Assembly (NCBI GenBank): GCA_017623655.1
Contig: JAGAON010000001.1
Location: forward strand, 1 to 44,232
From: Prevotella sp.
GTDB taxonomy: Bacteria; Bacteroidota; Bacteroidia; Bacteroidales; Bacteroidaceae
DNA length: 44,232 nucleotides
Reading direction: 5' to 3'
A program made the translations under genes and the position numbers. This document shows, piece after piece, positions 32,359 to 40,787 of the stretch (within the stretch, counting starts at the first letter, position 1; each line of letters starts with the position of its first letter). The notes under the pieces are model-generated. The model was not told the DNA's origin and did no database searches. It worked only from the letters and a program-made list of their open reading frames with translations.

Positions 32359-33766
32359 TGGCTACAATCTTCTTTATATATTTGTTGTTGAACCAGTAAC
32401 AGTATTTCCTTGTTTCTCCTCCGTTTGGGTTGGCTGTCATGTCGTTGGCCACTTGCGCCTTGGGCCTTACGTGAAAGTTCCTATTGTCTTTGATACTCCA
32501 GAAATATTCTGGAGATATATGGTTTGTCAGCACGCATTGCCTTATGTTCTCCCAATATTCCTCGGCTATGCAGAGGTCTGTCTGAGGCATTGTCCAGAAG
32601 AACACTTTATGCAGGGCATATTCTGGTTCTTGTCTTTTGCCCGATTCAGATAGTGTCAGGACACTGTCGGTTTCCTTATATACAACAAGCATGAACCGGC
32701 TTGTGAATATCTCGTACAGACGTGACTCAGTCCATTCGTTGCAGTCTGCTATCTCCTGATAATCAATGTTCTCAAATGACATGCTTTCCTTGATGTTCCC
32801 GTTTTTGTTCAGGCGTATAGTCTTGACGATGATGCCGGCTTTGGTAAACTCTTCTGACCTGTTGATATTGCCTGTCTTGTTGTGTCCGGCTATGGCGTTT
32901 GTGATTACAAAGTACTTGGACTTTGCCGCCGTGCGGTTTAGAGCGAGCAGGTCGCATATTTCGGAATAGGTCTTCCCTATATATGGTGCGAAGCGCGCGG
33001 TTATGATGTCCTCAATGGAACTGTGCCTTAGTTCCTCTATGGAGAACAAGTCCTTTTTCGTGTGGGCAAATGGTTCGTAGTTACAGTATGCGCCGTCTTT
33101 ATTGTACTGCTTTACTTCTTCCAGCACTGTGCGCATATAGGCGGTTTTCAGACTCCATGCCCGTCTTGGCGCTCCTATCGTGCTGTTGTGCTGTTCCATC
33201 AGCGAATCCCCTTTGCTGCCTTTCCGGCAGGCTCCAAGGTACATCGTATCGCCTTCTGACAGGGTATGCGCCATGCCGTTACGTATTTTGTTGATTATCA
33301 CGTCATAGTCTTGGCGTATTATTAGCAGGTCTTTTTCGGGAATCCTCCATAACACGATAAACAGAAATTTCAGGTCAAGTTTTGAAATCCCTTTCTCGTG
33401 TAGATAGAATAGAATCAGCATGGTGAGACACTTTTGGTAGAAGTGCGACTTGTCAAACGGCTTGTCCCAATCCTTTGTATAGTTTATCATGCTGCAAACC
33501 AGACGTTCCTTTATGTGCAGTTCGTTGGTTTTGCCGGTGGTTTTCAGTGGTGTGCATTTGAGTTCTGTACCAATATATGAGAAGTCTGCCTCCTGTCTGT
33601 TGTTAAGGTCGTATTTGAATAACACCTTCTCGACCAGTTGTCCCAAGCCTCCCTTTCCCTTGTATTCATGTGTAGTGTCAGTAAAATCGCGCAGGCACTT
33701 GTTTACCAAGCGCCTGCTGTAATTGAATATAGAGGAAATGTCTTTCTCGTCGTAGGGTAATTCCAT
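32339..33766 (-). CDS. Sau3AI/MutH-like type II restriction endonuclease
   Basis: A 475-aa protein. Residues 37-46 (G-K-G-G-L-G-Q-L-V-E) and 59-70 (E-A-D61-F-S-Y-I-G-T-E68-L-K70) form the MutH/Sau3AI catalytic pattern, D-x(6)-E-x-K. The length is that of Sau3AI, which has a second, inactive MutH-like half used as an effector domain. Sau3AI cuts GATC; the site of this enzyme cannot be read from sequence. It is encoded upstream of and overlapping its methylase, so nuclease is translated first, an unusual order without a visible controller gene. The ATG is only a few bases after the predicted -7 box, suggesting a nearly leaderless mRNA. Lower GC than metF and metH. Confidence 0.85.
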   Translation of the reverse strand: MELPYDEKDISSIFNYSRRLVNKCLRDFTDTTHEYKGKGGLGQLVEKVLFKYDLNNRQEADFSYIGTELKCTPLKTTGKTNELHIKERLVCSMINYTKDWDKPFDKSHFYQKCLTMLILFYLHEKGISKLDLKFLFIVLWRIPEKDLLIIRQDYDVIINKIRNGMAHTLSEGDTMYLGACRKGSKGDSLMEQHNSTIGAPRRAWSLKTAYMRTVLEEVKQYNKDGAYCNYEPFAHTKKDLFSIEELRHSSIEDIITARFAPYIGKTYSEICDLLALNRTAAKSKYFVITNAIAGHNKTGNINRSEEFTKAGIIVKTIRLNKNGNIKESMSFENIDYQEIADCNEWTESRLYEIFTSRFMLVVYKETDSVLTLSESGKRQEPEYALHKVFFWTMPQTDLCIAEEYWENIRQCVLTNHISPEYFWSIKDNRNFHVRPKAQVANDMTANPNGGETRKYCYWFNNKYIKKIVANELQPE

Positions 33767-33770
33767 TTTG

Positions 33771-33778
33771 CAAAATTA
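33771..33778 (-). promoter_or_regulatory. -7 element directly before the restriction gene
   Basis: Minus strand TAATTTTG at 33771-33778; the ATG follows after four bases (CAAA). The TTTG found upstream (33795-33798) is only 16 nt away, shorter than consensus. If used, the mRNA would be leaderless or nearly so. Confidence 0.45.
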
Positions 33779-33895
33779 CAGAAAATTTTTGGAACAAACG
33801 AATAAAAGGAGGAGAAAAGTGGGGAATTGGCGAAAAGTCACATTGGTCATTATAGTTTTACTAATCATACAATTTTTTCCGATTTTTCTAAAAAA

Positions 33896-33936
33896 GACCC
33901 CTCGCCGGCCTTACGGCCTATTCCCGGGGGGAGGGC
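33896..33936. repeat. Degenerate GC-rich palindromic element
   Basis: ACCCCTCGCCGGCC ... TATTCCCGGGGGGAGGG, then the family flank GTGATATGGTGTGGCGGG. The left half has drifted. It lies in the 557-bp gap between the restriction gene and metH, which holds only repeats (33896-34325). Confidence 0.7.
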
Positions 33937-34125
33937 GTGATATGGTGTGGCGGGTTATATGTCGCTTACCTGCGTGTCATTGGGCGGTGTTTTTTATATA
34001 TGTTGTTTTTTTATCTGTTTGTATATTAATGCGTTGCAAAAGGATGCCGTTCGCCGTGCAATCAGCCCCTGTTCGCCGTGTGAACACATTGTGTTTGCAC
34101 GGTAAAAGCGTGCCTTTGTTTTTCC

Positions 34126-34149
34126 GGACGCACCAAGGTGCGTCCCTAC
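34126..34149. repeat. GTAGGGACG palindrome, CACC-AA-GGTG core
   Basis: GGACGCACCAAGGTGCGTCC followed by CTAC. Perfect palindrome; same family as 44114-44137 and 44164-44187. Confidence 0.9.
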
Positions 34150-34204
34150 ATCGCCAGTTGGATGCGTTCCCTGCGGTGTTATTGGCGCGTGTTGTGTCGC
34201 GTTT

Positions 34205-34259
34205 GTAGGGACGCACCTTCTTGCCTGTGGCAAGCGGCAAAGCCGAGCGGGTGCGTCCG
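34205..34259. repeat. GTAGGGACG element with long nested hairpin core
   Basis: GTAGGGACGCACC and GGTGCGTCC arms enclose CTTGCC-TGT-GGCAAG and CGGC-AAA-GCCG hairpins. A near-identical core occurs in reverse at 41080-41133. Confidence 0.9.
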
Positions 34260-34289
34260 CTTTCCGCTTCCCCCGCAAAGGCATATCTA

Positions 34290-34326
34290 CGCCCTCCCCC
34301 TGTGGGGAGGGACGGGGAGTGGGCTA
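34290..34326. repeat. GC-rich palindromic element at the metH stop
   Basis: CGCCCTCCCCCTGTGGGGAG, GGACGGGGAGTGGGCTA. The terminal CTA (34324-34326) is the TAG stop of metH. Confidence 0.88.
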
Positions 34327-37300
34327 CACGTTAAAATACCTCTCCGGCGTGTTGGCGAATATCAGTCCGCAGATGCTTTCGCCGGGGTTTATCATGCAGG
34401 TGTCGGTCAGGGTGAGACCTGTCTCCTCCCCTACCCCCAGCAGGCGGAACACCTGCCGTTTCAGTGTGTGGTCGGGACAGGCGCCGTAGCCGAACGCCAT
34501 GCGTATGTTTCTTGTCCCCCAATGCAGGGTGTCGCGCAGGTCGGCGGACAGTTTCTCGGCCATGGCCTCCGCCAGACGGTCGGCAAGCAGCTTCGCCATT
34601 ATGGCGTGGTACTCGTCGCCCTCGGCGCGGTAGCGTTCCTGCATCTCGGCCAGTCCCACGCCGGCGCTGACCACGAAGGGGCATACATAGTCCTCGGGAG
34701 GCTCCGCCCCACCCTGCTTCGGCAGCAGGTAGTCCGCCAGACAGCGTGTCTCCTCCTCGTCTTTCAGGGAACGTTGCATGGGCAGGCGGCAGACGGTGCC
34801 GTCGGGGGCGGTTATCACTATGTCGTCGCCGTCGGCGTATGCGGGCATTATCTGCGCCCTCATTTGCAGGCGGAGCAGGCGGAGGCGTATTATCTTGTCC
34901 AGCAGCAGCCGTGCGTCATGGTACAGCTTGCGTGCCTCACTGCCCTTTTCCTTGTCGTCGAGCAGTTCGGGGAAATGTCCTTTCATGCCCCATGCGGTGA
35001 AGAAGAACTGCCAGTTGACGAGCGGCACGAGCGGGTCGCAGCACAGGCAAGTGCCTTTCGGGTGCAGCAGCGAGTGGTTGTCGGTGCGCAGCGGCCTCAT
35101 GGCCTCCTCTGCCGGTGTGGCCACTTCGCCGGCGAGCTTGGTGTGCCGCCGTGCGCGTGCCTCGTCTATTGTCAGCAGGGGCTTCTTCCCTGCCTCGCCC
35201 TTTATGTAGTTCTCGCGTATGACGCGCTGCTGCGCTTTCAGCTCGGCGATGTACTCCTCACGGTCTTCCGCCAGCAGGCGGCGTATTATGGAGGGGTTGT
35301 CCGCCGCCGCATGAGCGTGTATCACCACGCCGTCGGGGTATTCCGTCGCCATTTTCACGGCCGTGTGCAGAGCCGACGTCGTCGCTCCGCCCACTATGAC
35401 GGGTGTTGTCATGCCGCGGCGCTGCAGCTCCCTCACCGTGCGTATCATCTCGTCCAGCGACGGCGTTATCAGTCCGCTGAGGCCTATGACGGCGGCGTTG
35501 TGCTCCATGGCGGCGTTGACTATGGTCTCCGTATCGACCATCACGCCGAGGTCTATGACGTTGTAGCCGTTGCACTGCGTCACCACGCCCACGATGTTCT
35601 TGCCTATGTCGTGCACGTCTCCCTTCACCGTGGCCATGAGGATGGTAGGGCCCGCGGCCCCCTCCCCGTCCCTCCCCGGGGGGAGGGGGGTATGTGTGGT
35701 GTTGGTATCGGGTGTTGCCTGTGTTTCAGGGCTATCCGGAGATGCCTGAAAATCCGTATGTCCCGGGTCTCCGACCTTCATGTAGGGCTCCAGCACGGCT
35801 ACGGCCTTCTTCATCACACGGGCGGATTTCACCACCTGCGGAAGGAACATCTTGCCCTCTCCGAACAGTCTGCCCACCTGTTCCATGGCCGGCATCAGGT
35901 AGCCGTCTATCACCGCCAGTGGCGTTCCTGCCTCGCGGTACGCCTCTTCGGTGTCGGCCTCTATGTGGTCCGTCACGCCCTTGAGCATGGCGTGGGCTAT
36001 GCGTTGGTGGAGTGGGGCGCTGCGCCAGTCGTCAGCCCTCTTTCCGTCCCTTTCCTTTCCGTCCGTTCCCCCTTCCGCCTTGCGTGCCTCCTCGGCCTCC
36101 TTGGTGCGCTGCGCGAAGTCCGCCAGCCGCTCGCCGGCACCGGGGTCGCGGTTCAGTATCACGTCCTCCACGGCACGCAGCATATCCTGCGGAATGTCGG
36201 AATAGATGGTTGTCATGGCCGGATTGACGATGCTCATGTCCAGTCCCGCCTGCATGGCGTGGTAGAGGAAGACCGAGTGCATTGCCCGGCGTATGGTGTT
36301 GTTGCCGCGGAAGGAGAAGCTGAGGTTGCTTATGCCGCCCGAGAGGTGCACCTCCGGCATCTCGCGGCGTATGGTGCGGCAGGCTTCGATAAACGCCCTG
36401 CCGTAGTCGTCGTGCTCAGCCATGCCGGTTGCCACGGCCAGCACGTTGGGGTCGAAGATGATGTCCTCGCCCGGAAAGCCGCAGGAGCGGAGCAGGGAGT
36501 ATGCCCGCCGCGCCACGCTGACCTTGCGCTCGTAGGTGTCTGCCTGCCCGTTCTCGTCGAACAGCATCACCACCGCCGCCGCTCCCATGGAGTGTATGTG
36601 GCGTGCCTTGTCGAGGAACGCCGCCTCGCCTTCCTTCAAGGATATGGAGTTGACGATGCCCTTGCCCTGCACGCATTGCAGTCCGGCCTTGAGAATGTCC
36701 CACTTTGAGGAGTCTATCATCACCGGAACGCGCGCTATGCCCGGCTCGGATGCGATGAGGTTGAGGAACGTCGTCATGGCCTGCACGCCGTCGATGAGCC
36801 CGTCGTCCATACAGACGTCTATCACCTGCGCGCCGTTCTCCACCTGATTGCGGGCTATGTCGAGCGCCTCCTCGTATTTCTTTTCCTGTATGAGCCGCTT
36901 GAACTTGGCCGAGCCTGCCACGTTGGTGCGCTCGCCGACGTTCACGAAGCCTTCGCTTACCCTTAATGGTTCCAGACCGCTGAGGTATGTAGTATGGCCG
37001 GGTTGGGGTAGGGGGCGCGGTTTGTACTTTCTTGTTACGTTAGAGAGTGCCCTTATATGCTCCGGCGTTGTGCCGCAACAGCCGCCGTAGATGTTCACCG
37101 GTCCGCCCTCATTTCCGGCTGACGAGAGGAACTCCATGGCCGCCTTGGCGAACGTCTCGGGCGTCTCGTCGTAGCCGCCCATGACGTTGGGCAGTCCCGC
37201 ATTGGGGTGCACGGAGACGGGGCAGGGGGCTATGTCGTTCATGCGGCGCAGCCACGGCAGCAGCTGTCGTGCGCCGAAACCGCAGTTAAGGCCTATCGAA

Positions 37301-37989
37301 AGCAGGTTGGCGTGGGCCAGTGACGCTATGAACGCCTCCACCGTCTGGCCGGACAGGGTGCGCCCGGAAGCGTCGGAGAGCGTCCCCGACGCCATGATGG
37401 GGATGTCCGTGCCGCGTTCTTCGGCAAGGTCCGTTATGGCCTTCACGGCCGCCTTGGCGTTGAGCGTGTCGAAGATGGTCTCTATCAGGAGCACGTCCGC
37501 ACCGCCATCCACCAGTCCCCGTGCCTGCTCGCGGTACGTGTCGTACAGCTGCTGGAACGTCACGTCACGCCGTGCGGGGTCGTTCACGTCGGCCGACATG
37601 GACGCCGTGCGGTTCGTGGGACCCATGGAACCCGCCACGATGGCGTGCTCTCCGGCACGCCGCGCACACTCGGCGGCAGCCTTGCTGATGTCATACACAA
37701 GGTCTTCCAGCCCGTAGTCGGCAAGGGAGAAACGGTTGCTGTTGAAGGAGTTGGTCTCTATGATGTCCGCCCCGGCGTCAAGATAGTCGCGGTGCATACG
37801 CTCTATGATGTGCGGCTGAGTGAGACACAGCACGTCGTTGCATCCCTTCAGCGGCACGGGATGGTTCTTGAACCTTTCTCCCCGGAAGTCCTCCTCGGTA
37901 AGGGCGAGCCGTTGCAGGTAAGTGCCCGTGGCTCCGTCGAGGATGAGGATGCGCTCCCTCATTATGTCCAGTATCTCGTTTCTCGTCAT
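34324..37989 (-). CDS. metH: Cobalamin-dependent methionine synthase
   Basis: A 1221-aa four-module enzyme that moves the methyl group of methyltetrahydrofolate to homocysteine via cobalamin. In order: homocysteine domain (1 to ~320, with the G-G-C-C-G-T-T-P zinc cysteines), folate domain (F-V-N-V-G-E-R-T-N-V-A-G-S onwards), B12 domain with D-V-H-D-I-G-K-N near 788 (axial histidine), and the C-terminal SAM-dependent reactivation domain (R-M-A-F-G-Y-G-A-C-P-D-H). Between the B12 cap (ends ~735) and the D-x-H-x-x-G domain is an extra ~45-residue Pro/Thr-rich linker; residues ~766-780 of it come from a GC-rich repeat (35650-35691). The stop is also supplied by a repeat copy. Promoter at 38012-38043. 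Confidence 0.97.
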   Translation of the reverse strand: MTRNEILDIMRERILILDGATGTYLQRLALTEEDFRGERFKNHPVPLKGCNDVLCLTQPHIIERMHRDYLDAGADIIETNSFNSNRFSLADYGLEDLVYDISKAAAECARRAGEHAIVAGSMGPTNRTASMSADVNDPARRDVTFQQLYDTYREQARGLVDGGADVLLIETIFDTLNAKAAVKAITDLAEERGTDIPIMASGTLSDASGRTLSGQTVEAFIASLAHANLLSIGLNCGFGARQLLPWLRRMNDIAPCPVSVHPNAGLPNVMGGYDETPETFAKAAMEFLSSAGNEGGPVNIYGGCCGTTPEHIRALSNVTRKYKPRPLPQPGHTTYLSGLEPLRVSEGFVNVGERTNVAGSAKFKRLIQEKKYEEALDIARNQVENGAQVIDVCMDDGLIDGVQAMTTFLNLIASEPGIARVPVMIDSSKWDILKAGLQCVQGKGIVNSISLKEGEAAFLDKARHIHSMGAAAVVMLFDENGQADTYERKVSVARRAYSLLRSCGFPGEDIIFDPNVLAVATGMAEHDDYGRAFIEACRTIRREMPEVHLSGGISNLSFSFRGNNTIRRAMHSVFLYHAMQAGLDMSIVNPAMTTIYSDIPQDMLRAVEDVILNRDPGAGERLADFAQRTKEAEEARKAEGGTDGKERDGKRADDWRSAPLHQRIAHAMLKGVTDHIEADTEEAYREAGTPLAVIDGYLMPAMEQVGRLFGEGKMFLPQVVKSARVMKKAVAVLEPYMKVGDPGHTDFQASPDSPETQATPDTNTTHTPLPPGRDGEGAAGPTILMATVKGDVHDIGKNIVGVVTQCNGYNVIDLGVMVDTETIVNAAMEHNAAVIGLSGLITPSLDEMIRTVRELQRRGMTTPVIVGGATTSALHTAVKMATEYPDGVVIHAHAAADNPSIIRRLLAEDREEYIAELKAQQRVIRENYIKGEAGKKPLLTIDEARARRHTKLAGEVATPAEEAMRPLRTDNHSLLHPKGTCLCCDPLVPLVNWQFFFTAWGMKGHFPELLDDKEKGSEARKLYHDARLLLDKIIRLRLLRLQMRAQIMPAYADGDDIVITAPDGTVCRLPMQRSLKDEEETRCLADYLLPKQGGAEPPEDYVCPFVVSAGVGLAEMQERYRAEGDEYHAIMAKLLADRLAEAMAEKLSADLRDTLHWGTRNIRMAFGYGACPDHTLKRQVFRLLGVGEETGLTLTDTCMINPGESICGLIFANTPERYFNV
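35650..35691. repeat. GC-rich palindromic element inside metH
   Basis: CGCGGCCCCCTCCCCGTCCC, TCCCCGGGGGGAGGGGGGTA. In frame; translated as T-P-L-P-P-G-R-D-G-E-G-A-A-G in the linker before the cobalamin-binding motif. Confidence 0.9.
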
Positions 37990-38011
37990 TGGTTTGTGTA
38001 TATTGAATGTG

Positions 38012-38043
38012 CAAAGTTACAACAAAAAGTTTGAATTGGCAAA
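38012..38043 (-). promoter_or_regulatory. metH promoter
   Basis: Minus strand TTTG (38040-38043), a 20-nt spacer and TAACTTTG (38012-38019): full consensus. The leader is only about 15 nt, which excludes a cobalamin riboswitch in this transcript. Confidence 0.8.
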
Positions 38044-38098
38044 TTTGAACGTTTTTTTTGCAAAGCAGTGTGGAAGATAAGGCGTTATTGGTTCGTGA

Positions 38099-38232
38099 GT
38101 GTAGCCCCGTAAGGGCGGCATGATACGTGGTTGCATCGTGTTTTTTTGTTGCCAACGAACCCCGTAGGGGTGACATAATACAGGATAGGGTGTAAGCCCT
38201 ATCCTATACTATGCCGCCCTTTCAGGGCTACG
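38099..38232. repeat. CCCCGTAGGGG / AGGATAGGG composite palindromic repeats
   Basis: A short copy (GTAGCCCCGTAAGGGCGGCA at 38101-38120) and a full copy at 38152-38232: AACCCCGTAGGGGTGACATA, the hairpin AGGATAGGG-TGTAAG-CCCTATCCT, then TATGCCGCCCTTTCAGGGCT. Related elements lie at 24829, 40961-41044 and 41374-41473. The gap between metH and the next gene contains nothing else I recognise. Confidence 0.8.
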
Positions 38233-38363
38233 CTGTGAATTATAGATAGCCCCTCCCGTGTATAAACAAGGCGGCGCACTGCCTGTCACAGGTAGTGCGC
38301 CGCGGTTGAAAAGATTAATACAGTTGTTTTATATGGCGGGGCTGTTCCCCGCCTTATGCCCGG

Positions 38364-38534
38364 TTACCATCCGGCGAGGTCGTCGTCATCGTCATCAAAG
38401 AAATAGCTGTCCTTGTATGACTGCGCATCGCCGAGGTTGTTGGCGTCACTGCCTAAGCCGATGGATGCCGCCATTATCTGTGCCCCGTTGATGTCGTAAA
38501 CCTGTATGGATGGTGTTGTATATGCCTTTTTCAT
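38364..38534 (-). CDS. 56-aa acidic peptide, M-K-K-x-Y-x-x-P type
   Basis: ATG at 38534 to TAA at 38364. The peptide starts M-K-K-A-Y-T-T-P-S-I-Q-V-Y, has a middle I-M-A-A-S-I-G-L-G, and ends with six aspartates and L-A-G-W. It belongs, by recollection, to a recurrent class of short Bacteroidales ORFs that begin M-K-K-x-Y-x-x-P-x-(I/V)-x-V, have a central (L/M)-A-(A/G)-S and a variable acidic tail; no function is known to me. A typical Sec signal is absent. It lies 53 bp downstream of the 709-aa secreted protein gene on the same strand and has no promoter of its own that I can see, so it is probably co-transcribed. Confidence 0.65.
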   Translation of the reverse strand: MKKAYTTPSIQVYDINGAQIMAASIGLGSDANNLGDAQSYKDSYFFDDDDDDLAGW

Positions 38535-38587
38535 TTTTTCTGTTATTGTTTTTTTGTTAAGTTAATATTGTCTGATGGAGTGGGGGA

Positions 38588-40717
38588 TTAGAAGCAGTAC
38601 TTCTTTCCGCCGATGATGTAGATACCCTTTGTTGCGCTCTTCACACGCATACCCTGCATGTTGTATATCTCGCCGGCCGTTGCTTTGGCCTGAGCCTCCA
38701 CCTCTGTTGCGCCGGTGATGTTGCCGAAGCCTAATGACAGTGTTGCGGCAGCCTTGACGTTAGCCGGTACGGCGAGGTAAGCCTTGCCCGCAGCCAGTTC
38801 TCCCTCTGAGCTTTCCGTCACGCGGCAGAACAGCTGGTCAACGAGTATGTAGGCGTTCTCCGCCACCAGTTCCGCAGCCTGCATGGCCGTCTTCACGCCT
38901 TTGAGCTGGTTGCCGCTCAGTTCGTCGGCAGATGTTATGATGTTCACGTTGGCGGTTGTAGCCTCACCCTTTCTCTTCAGTATCACGCCCGCACCTTCCG
39001 GCACCTGATAAACCTGCGTGAGGGTAACGGCCGTTCCCTCGCCGTTCATCTCGGCGGTGTAAGCCTCCACGTCCTCGTTACCGGTGAAGTCAAGGGCTGA
39101 CTGTGTGCAGTAGGTGTTGTACTCGTATGGGAGGGAGACTGTCTCGGCTGTCTTCTTGATATAGATGTAGTCAATGCCGGCAGACTGGTTGTAAGTAGTA
39201 CCTGAGGTATAGCCGGATATGCCGATAGTAGTTGGAACTGTGAGGGTCATCGCTACGGAATATTCGCCTGACGTTGAATTTTTGTCAACAGGAATGATTG
39301 CTTTCGTATTGGTAGCAGCGTCTGCATTTTCTGTGTCTCGTAGAATGATGCTGCGGTTGCCGTTATTTGTCAGGTAAGCGGTTACCACGTATTTGCCGGC
39401 AGGGAATGTTCCAAGTGTTGCCATTTTACCGCCTGCGACCGCTGCTTTCTTACCATTGGAATAGTTGTCTCCTGTTGCTATGTCTTTGTTTGCATATCCT
39501 AAATCCTCCGCCTCATAGAAGTAGTCTATATCCGCCTCAGTATATATTATCTCATTTTTGATACTTGTTATAGTTATGCTGTAAGGAGATTCTGTCATAT
39601 ACCACTTGCCTTTGAAATTCGAGTATTTATTGTAATACTTGACTGTTGAACCATCAAAGAAACCTCCTGAGTAGGTTATTATGTCTAATATTTCATTATC
39701 TGTTTTATAGTATACTGAGTACAATTGGCGGTCGTATTTGTCAAACACGAGGGTTATGATATTCTCTTCGGCCGCTTCCACAGCTGTCTTCTCTTCGTTA
39801 CCAGAGTTGTAGATGTACTTTTCAGTCTCGTTTCCGTTGAGGAAAGTTTGCAGTGTAGAGTTTGGTGCTGTGTATATTTCACCTACGTATGTCTCATGTG
39901 TTGTAGCGTCTTTAATCTCCTTGCCGAATTGGTCAGTATATTTCACGGTATAGGTTGTTAGTGTGGCTGTCTTGACGGTAGAGGAAAGGCACAGGTCGGT
40001 AATGCCTGTTGCTTGTAATTCCTCTATATTACTTGTGAATGAAATCTTGCTTATGTCCACAGTAACGTTTTCATCCAATGAACCGGTGAATGTCTTGTCT
40101 ATGCTGTTTTTGACATTCTTGAAGTTAACGCTTACATTTCCCGTTTTCTTTATTGTCACCGTTACTACGGTGTTGTTGTCTTGTTTAGTTGAATATGCCT
40201 GTGAATTATGGGTGAAGGCATTTGCACCTTTGCCGCCGTCAGCTTTTGACTGTCCGGTAAACGCCGCATCCAAAACCTCCGTTCCGCCTATTTTAACAGA
40301 GAAAACACTGCAAGAATTATCGGGCTTATAGGCATAGCTGAAAATCTCTTTGCTCTCAGAATTTGTTATTGCTATCGTAGAGTTGCGGTCTTTTCCTATC
40401 CAACCTTGATAAGCGATGAATGAGATTGTGACCTCTTCACCATCTGTCAGCGCATACGGTGTATCAAAAGCAGCGACACCTGCATCTGTACTACTGTTTA
40501 CTGTAAATGCTGTCACGTTTGTTCCTTTTTTCACAGTGCCGCCTGTGAACGGGTTGTCGGAAAAGGAAGACACACCGTCTGCTGTTGAGGCATTGGCAGG
40601 AAGCAGGTATGTTGAGGTTCCATTTTGTGTGAGGCTTAGTCCTTCAGCCTGCGCATTAATACTCCCCACCGCCATCAGGAGTGTGGCGATGAACGTTTTT
40701 AAGTAATTTTTCTTCAT
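38588..40717 (-). CDS. Large secreted protein with Prevotella-type C-terminal sorting tail
   Basis: A 709-aa protein: signal peptide (about 24 residues, ending I-N-A-Q-A), long beta-rich, Thr/Ser/Asn-rich body with several immunoglobulin-like or carbohydrate-binding-like segments (e.g. F-Y-E-A-E-D-L-G-Y ... Y-I-Y-I-K-K near 400-535, resembling a CBM6-like fold), and a C-terminus G-E-I-Y-N-M-Q-G-M-R-V ... K-G-I-Y-I-I-G-G-K-K-Y. That ending is the short sorting-type tail frequent in Prevotella secreted proteins (Y-N-x-x-G-x-x-V ... G-I-Y-I). No enzymatic motif is visible. Probably surface-attached or released; possible polysaccharide binding is inference. Followed by the 56-aa peptide gene. Confidence 0.75.
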   Translation of the reverse strand: MKKNYLKTFIATLLMAVGSINAQAEGLSLTQNGTSTYLLPANASTADGVSSFSDNPFTGGTVKKGTNVTAFTVNSSTDAGVAAFDTPYALTDGEEVTISFIAYQGWIGKDRNSTIAITNSESKEIFSYAYKPDNSCSVFSVKIGGTEVLDAAFTGQSKADGGKGANAFTHNSQAYSTKQDNNTVVTVTIKKTGNVSVNFKNVKNSIDKTFTGSLDENVTVDISKISFTSNIEELQATGITDLCLSSTVKTATLTTYTVKYTDQFGKEIKDATTHETYVGEIYTAPNSTLQTFLNGNETEKYIYNSGNEEKTAVEAAEENIITLVFDKYDRQLYSVYYKTDNEILDIITYSGGFFDGSTVKYYNKYSNFKGKWYMTESPYSITITSIKNEIIYTEADIDYFYEAEDLGYANKDIATGDNYSNGKKAAVAGGKMATLGTFPAGKYVVTAYLTNNGNRSIILRDTENADAATNTKAIIPVDKNSTSGEYSVAMTLTVPTTIGISGYTSGTTYNQSAGIDYIYIKKTAETVSLPYEYNTYCTQSALDFTGNEDVEAYTAEMNGEGTAVTLTQVYQVPEGAGVILKRKGEATTANVNIITSADELSGNQLKGVKTAMQAAELVAENAYILVDQLFCRVTESSEGELAAGKAYLAVPANVKAAATLSLGFGNITGATEVEAQAKATAGEIYNMQGMRVKSATKGIYIIGGKKYCF

Positions 40718-40779
40718 TGTCAGTTAGTATTTTTTGTTTTTTTTATTTGGTTTGCCTGTTGTCAGTAGAATAACGGATT

Positions 40780-40787
40780 CAAAGGTA
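40780..40787 (-). promoter_or_regulatory. -7 element for the 709-aa secreted protein gene
   Basis: Minus strand TACCTTTG, 62 nt upstream of the ATG at 40717. The -33 region is a T-tract with a TTTG at a sub-optimal distance (15 nt). Confidence 0.5.

Noticed and set aside
34138-36708. Long open frame of 856 codons on the plus strand
   Set aside because: It lies entirely antisense to metH, in a GC-rich gene where opposite-strand stops are rare, and shows no domain. It is a shadow of metH.
37990-38250. Cobalamin riboswitch before metH
   Set aside because: The metH promoter leaves only about 15 nt of leader, and the palindromes further upstream are members of dispersed repeat families.
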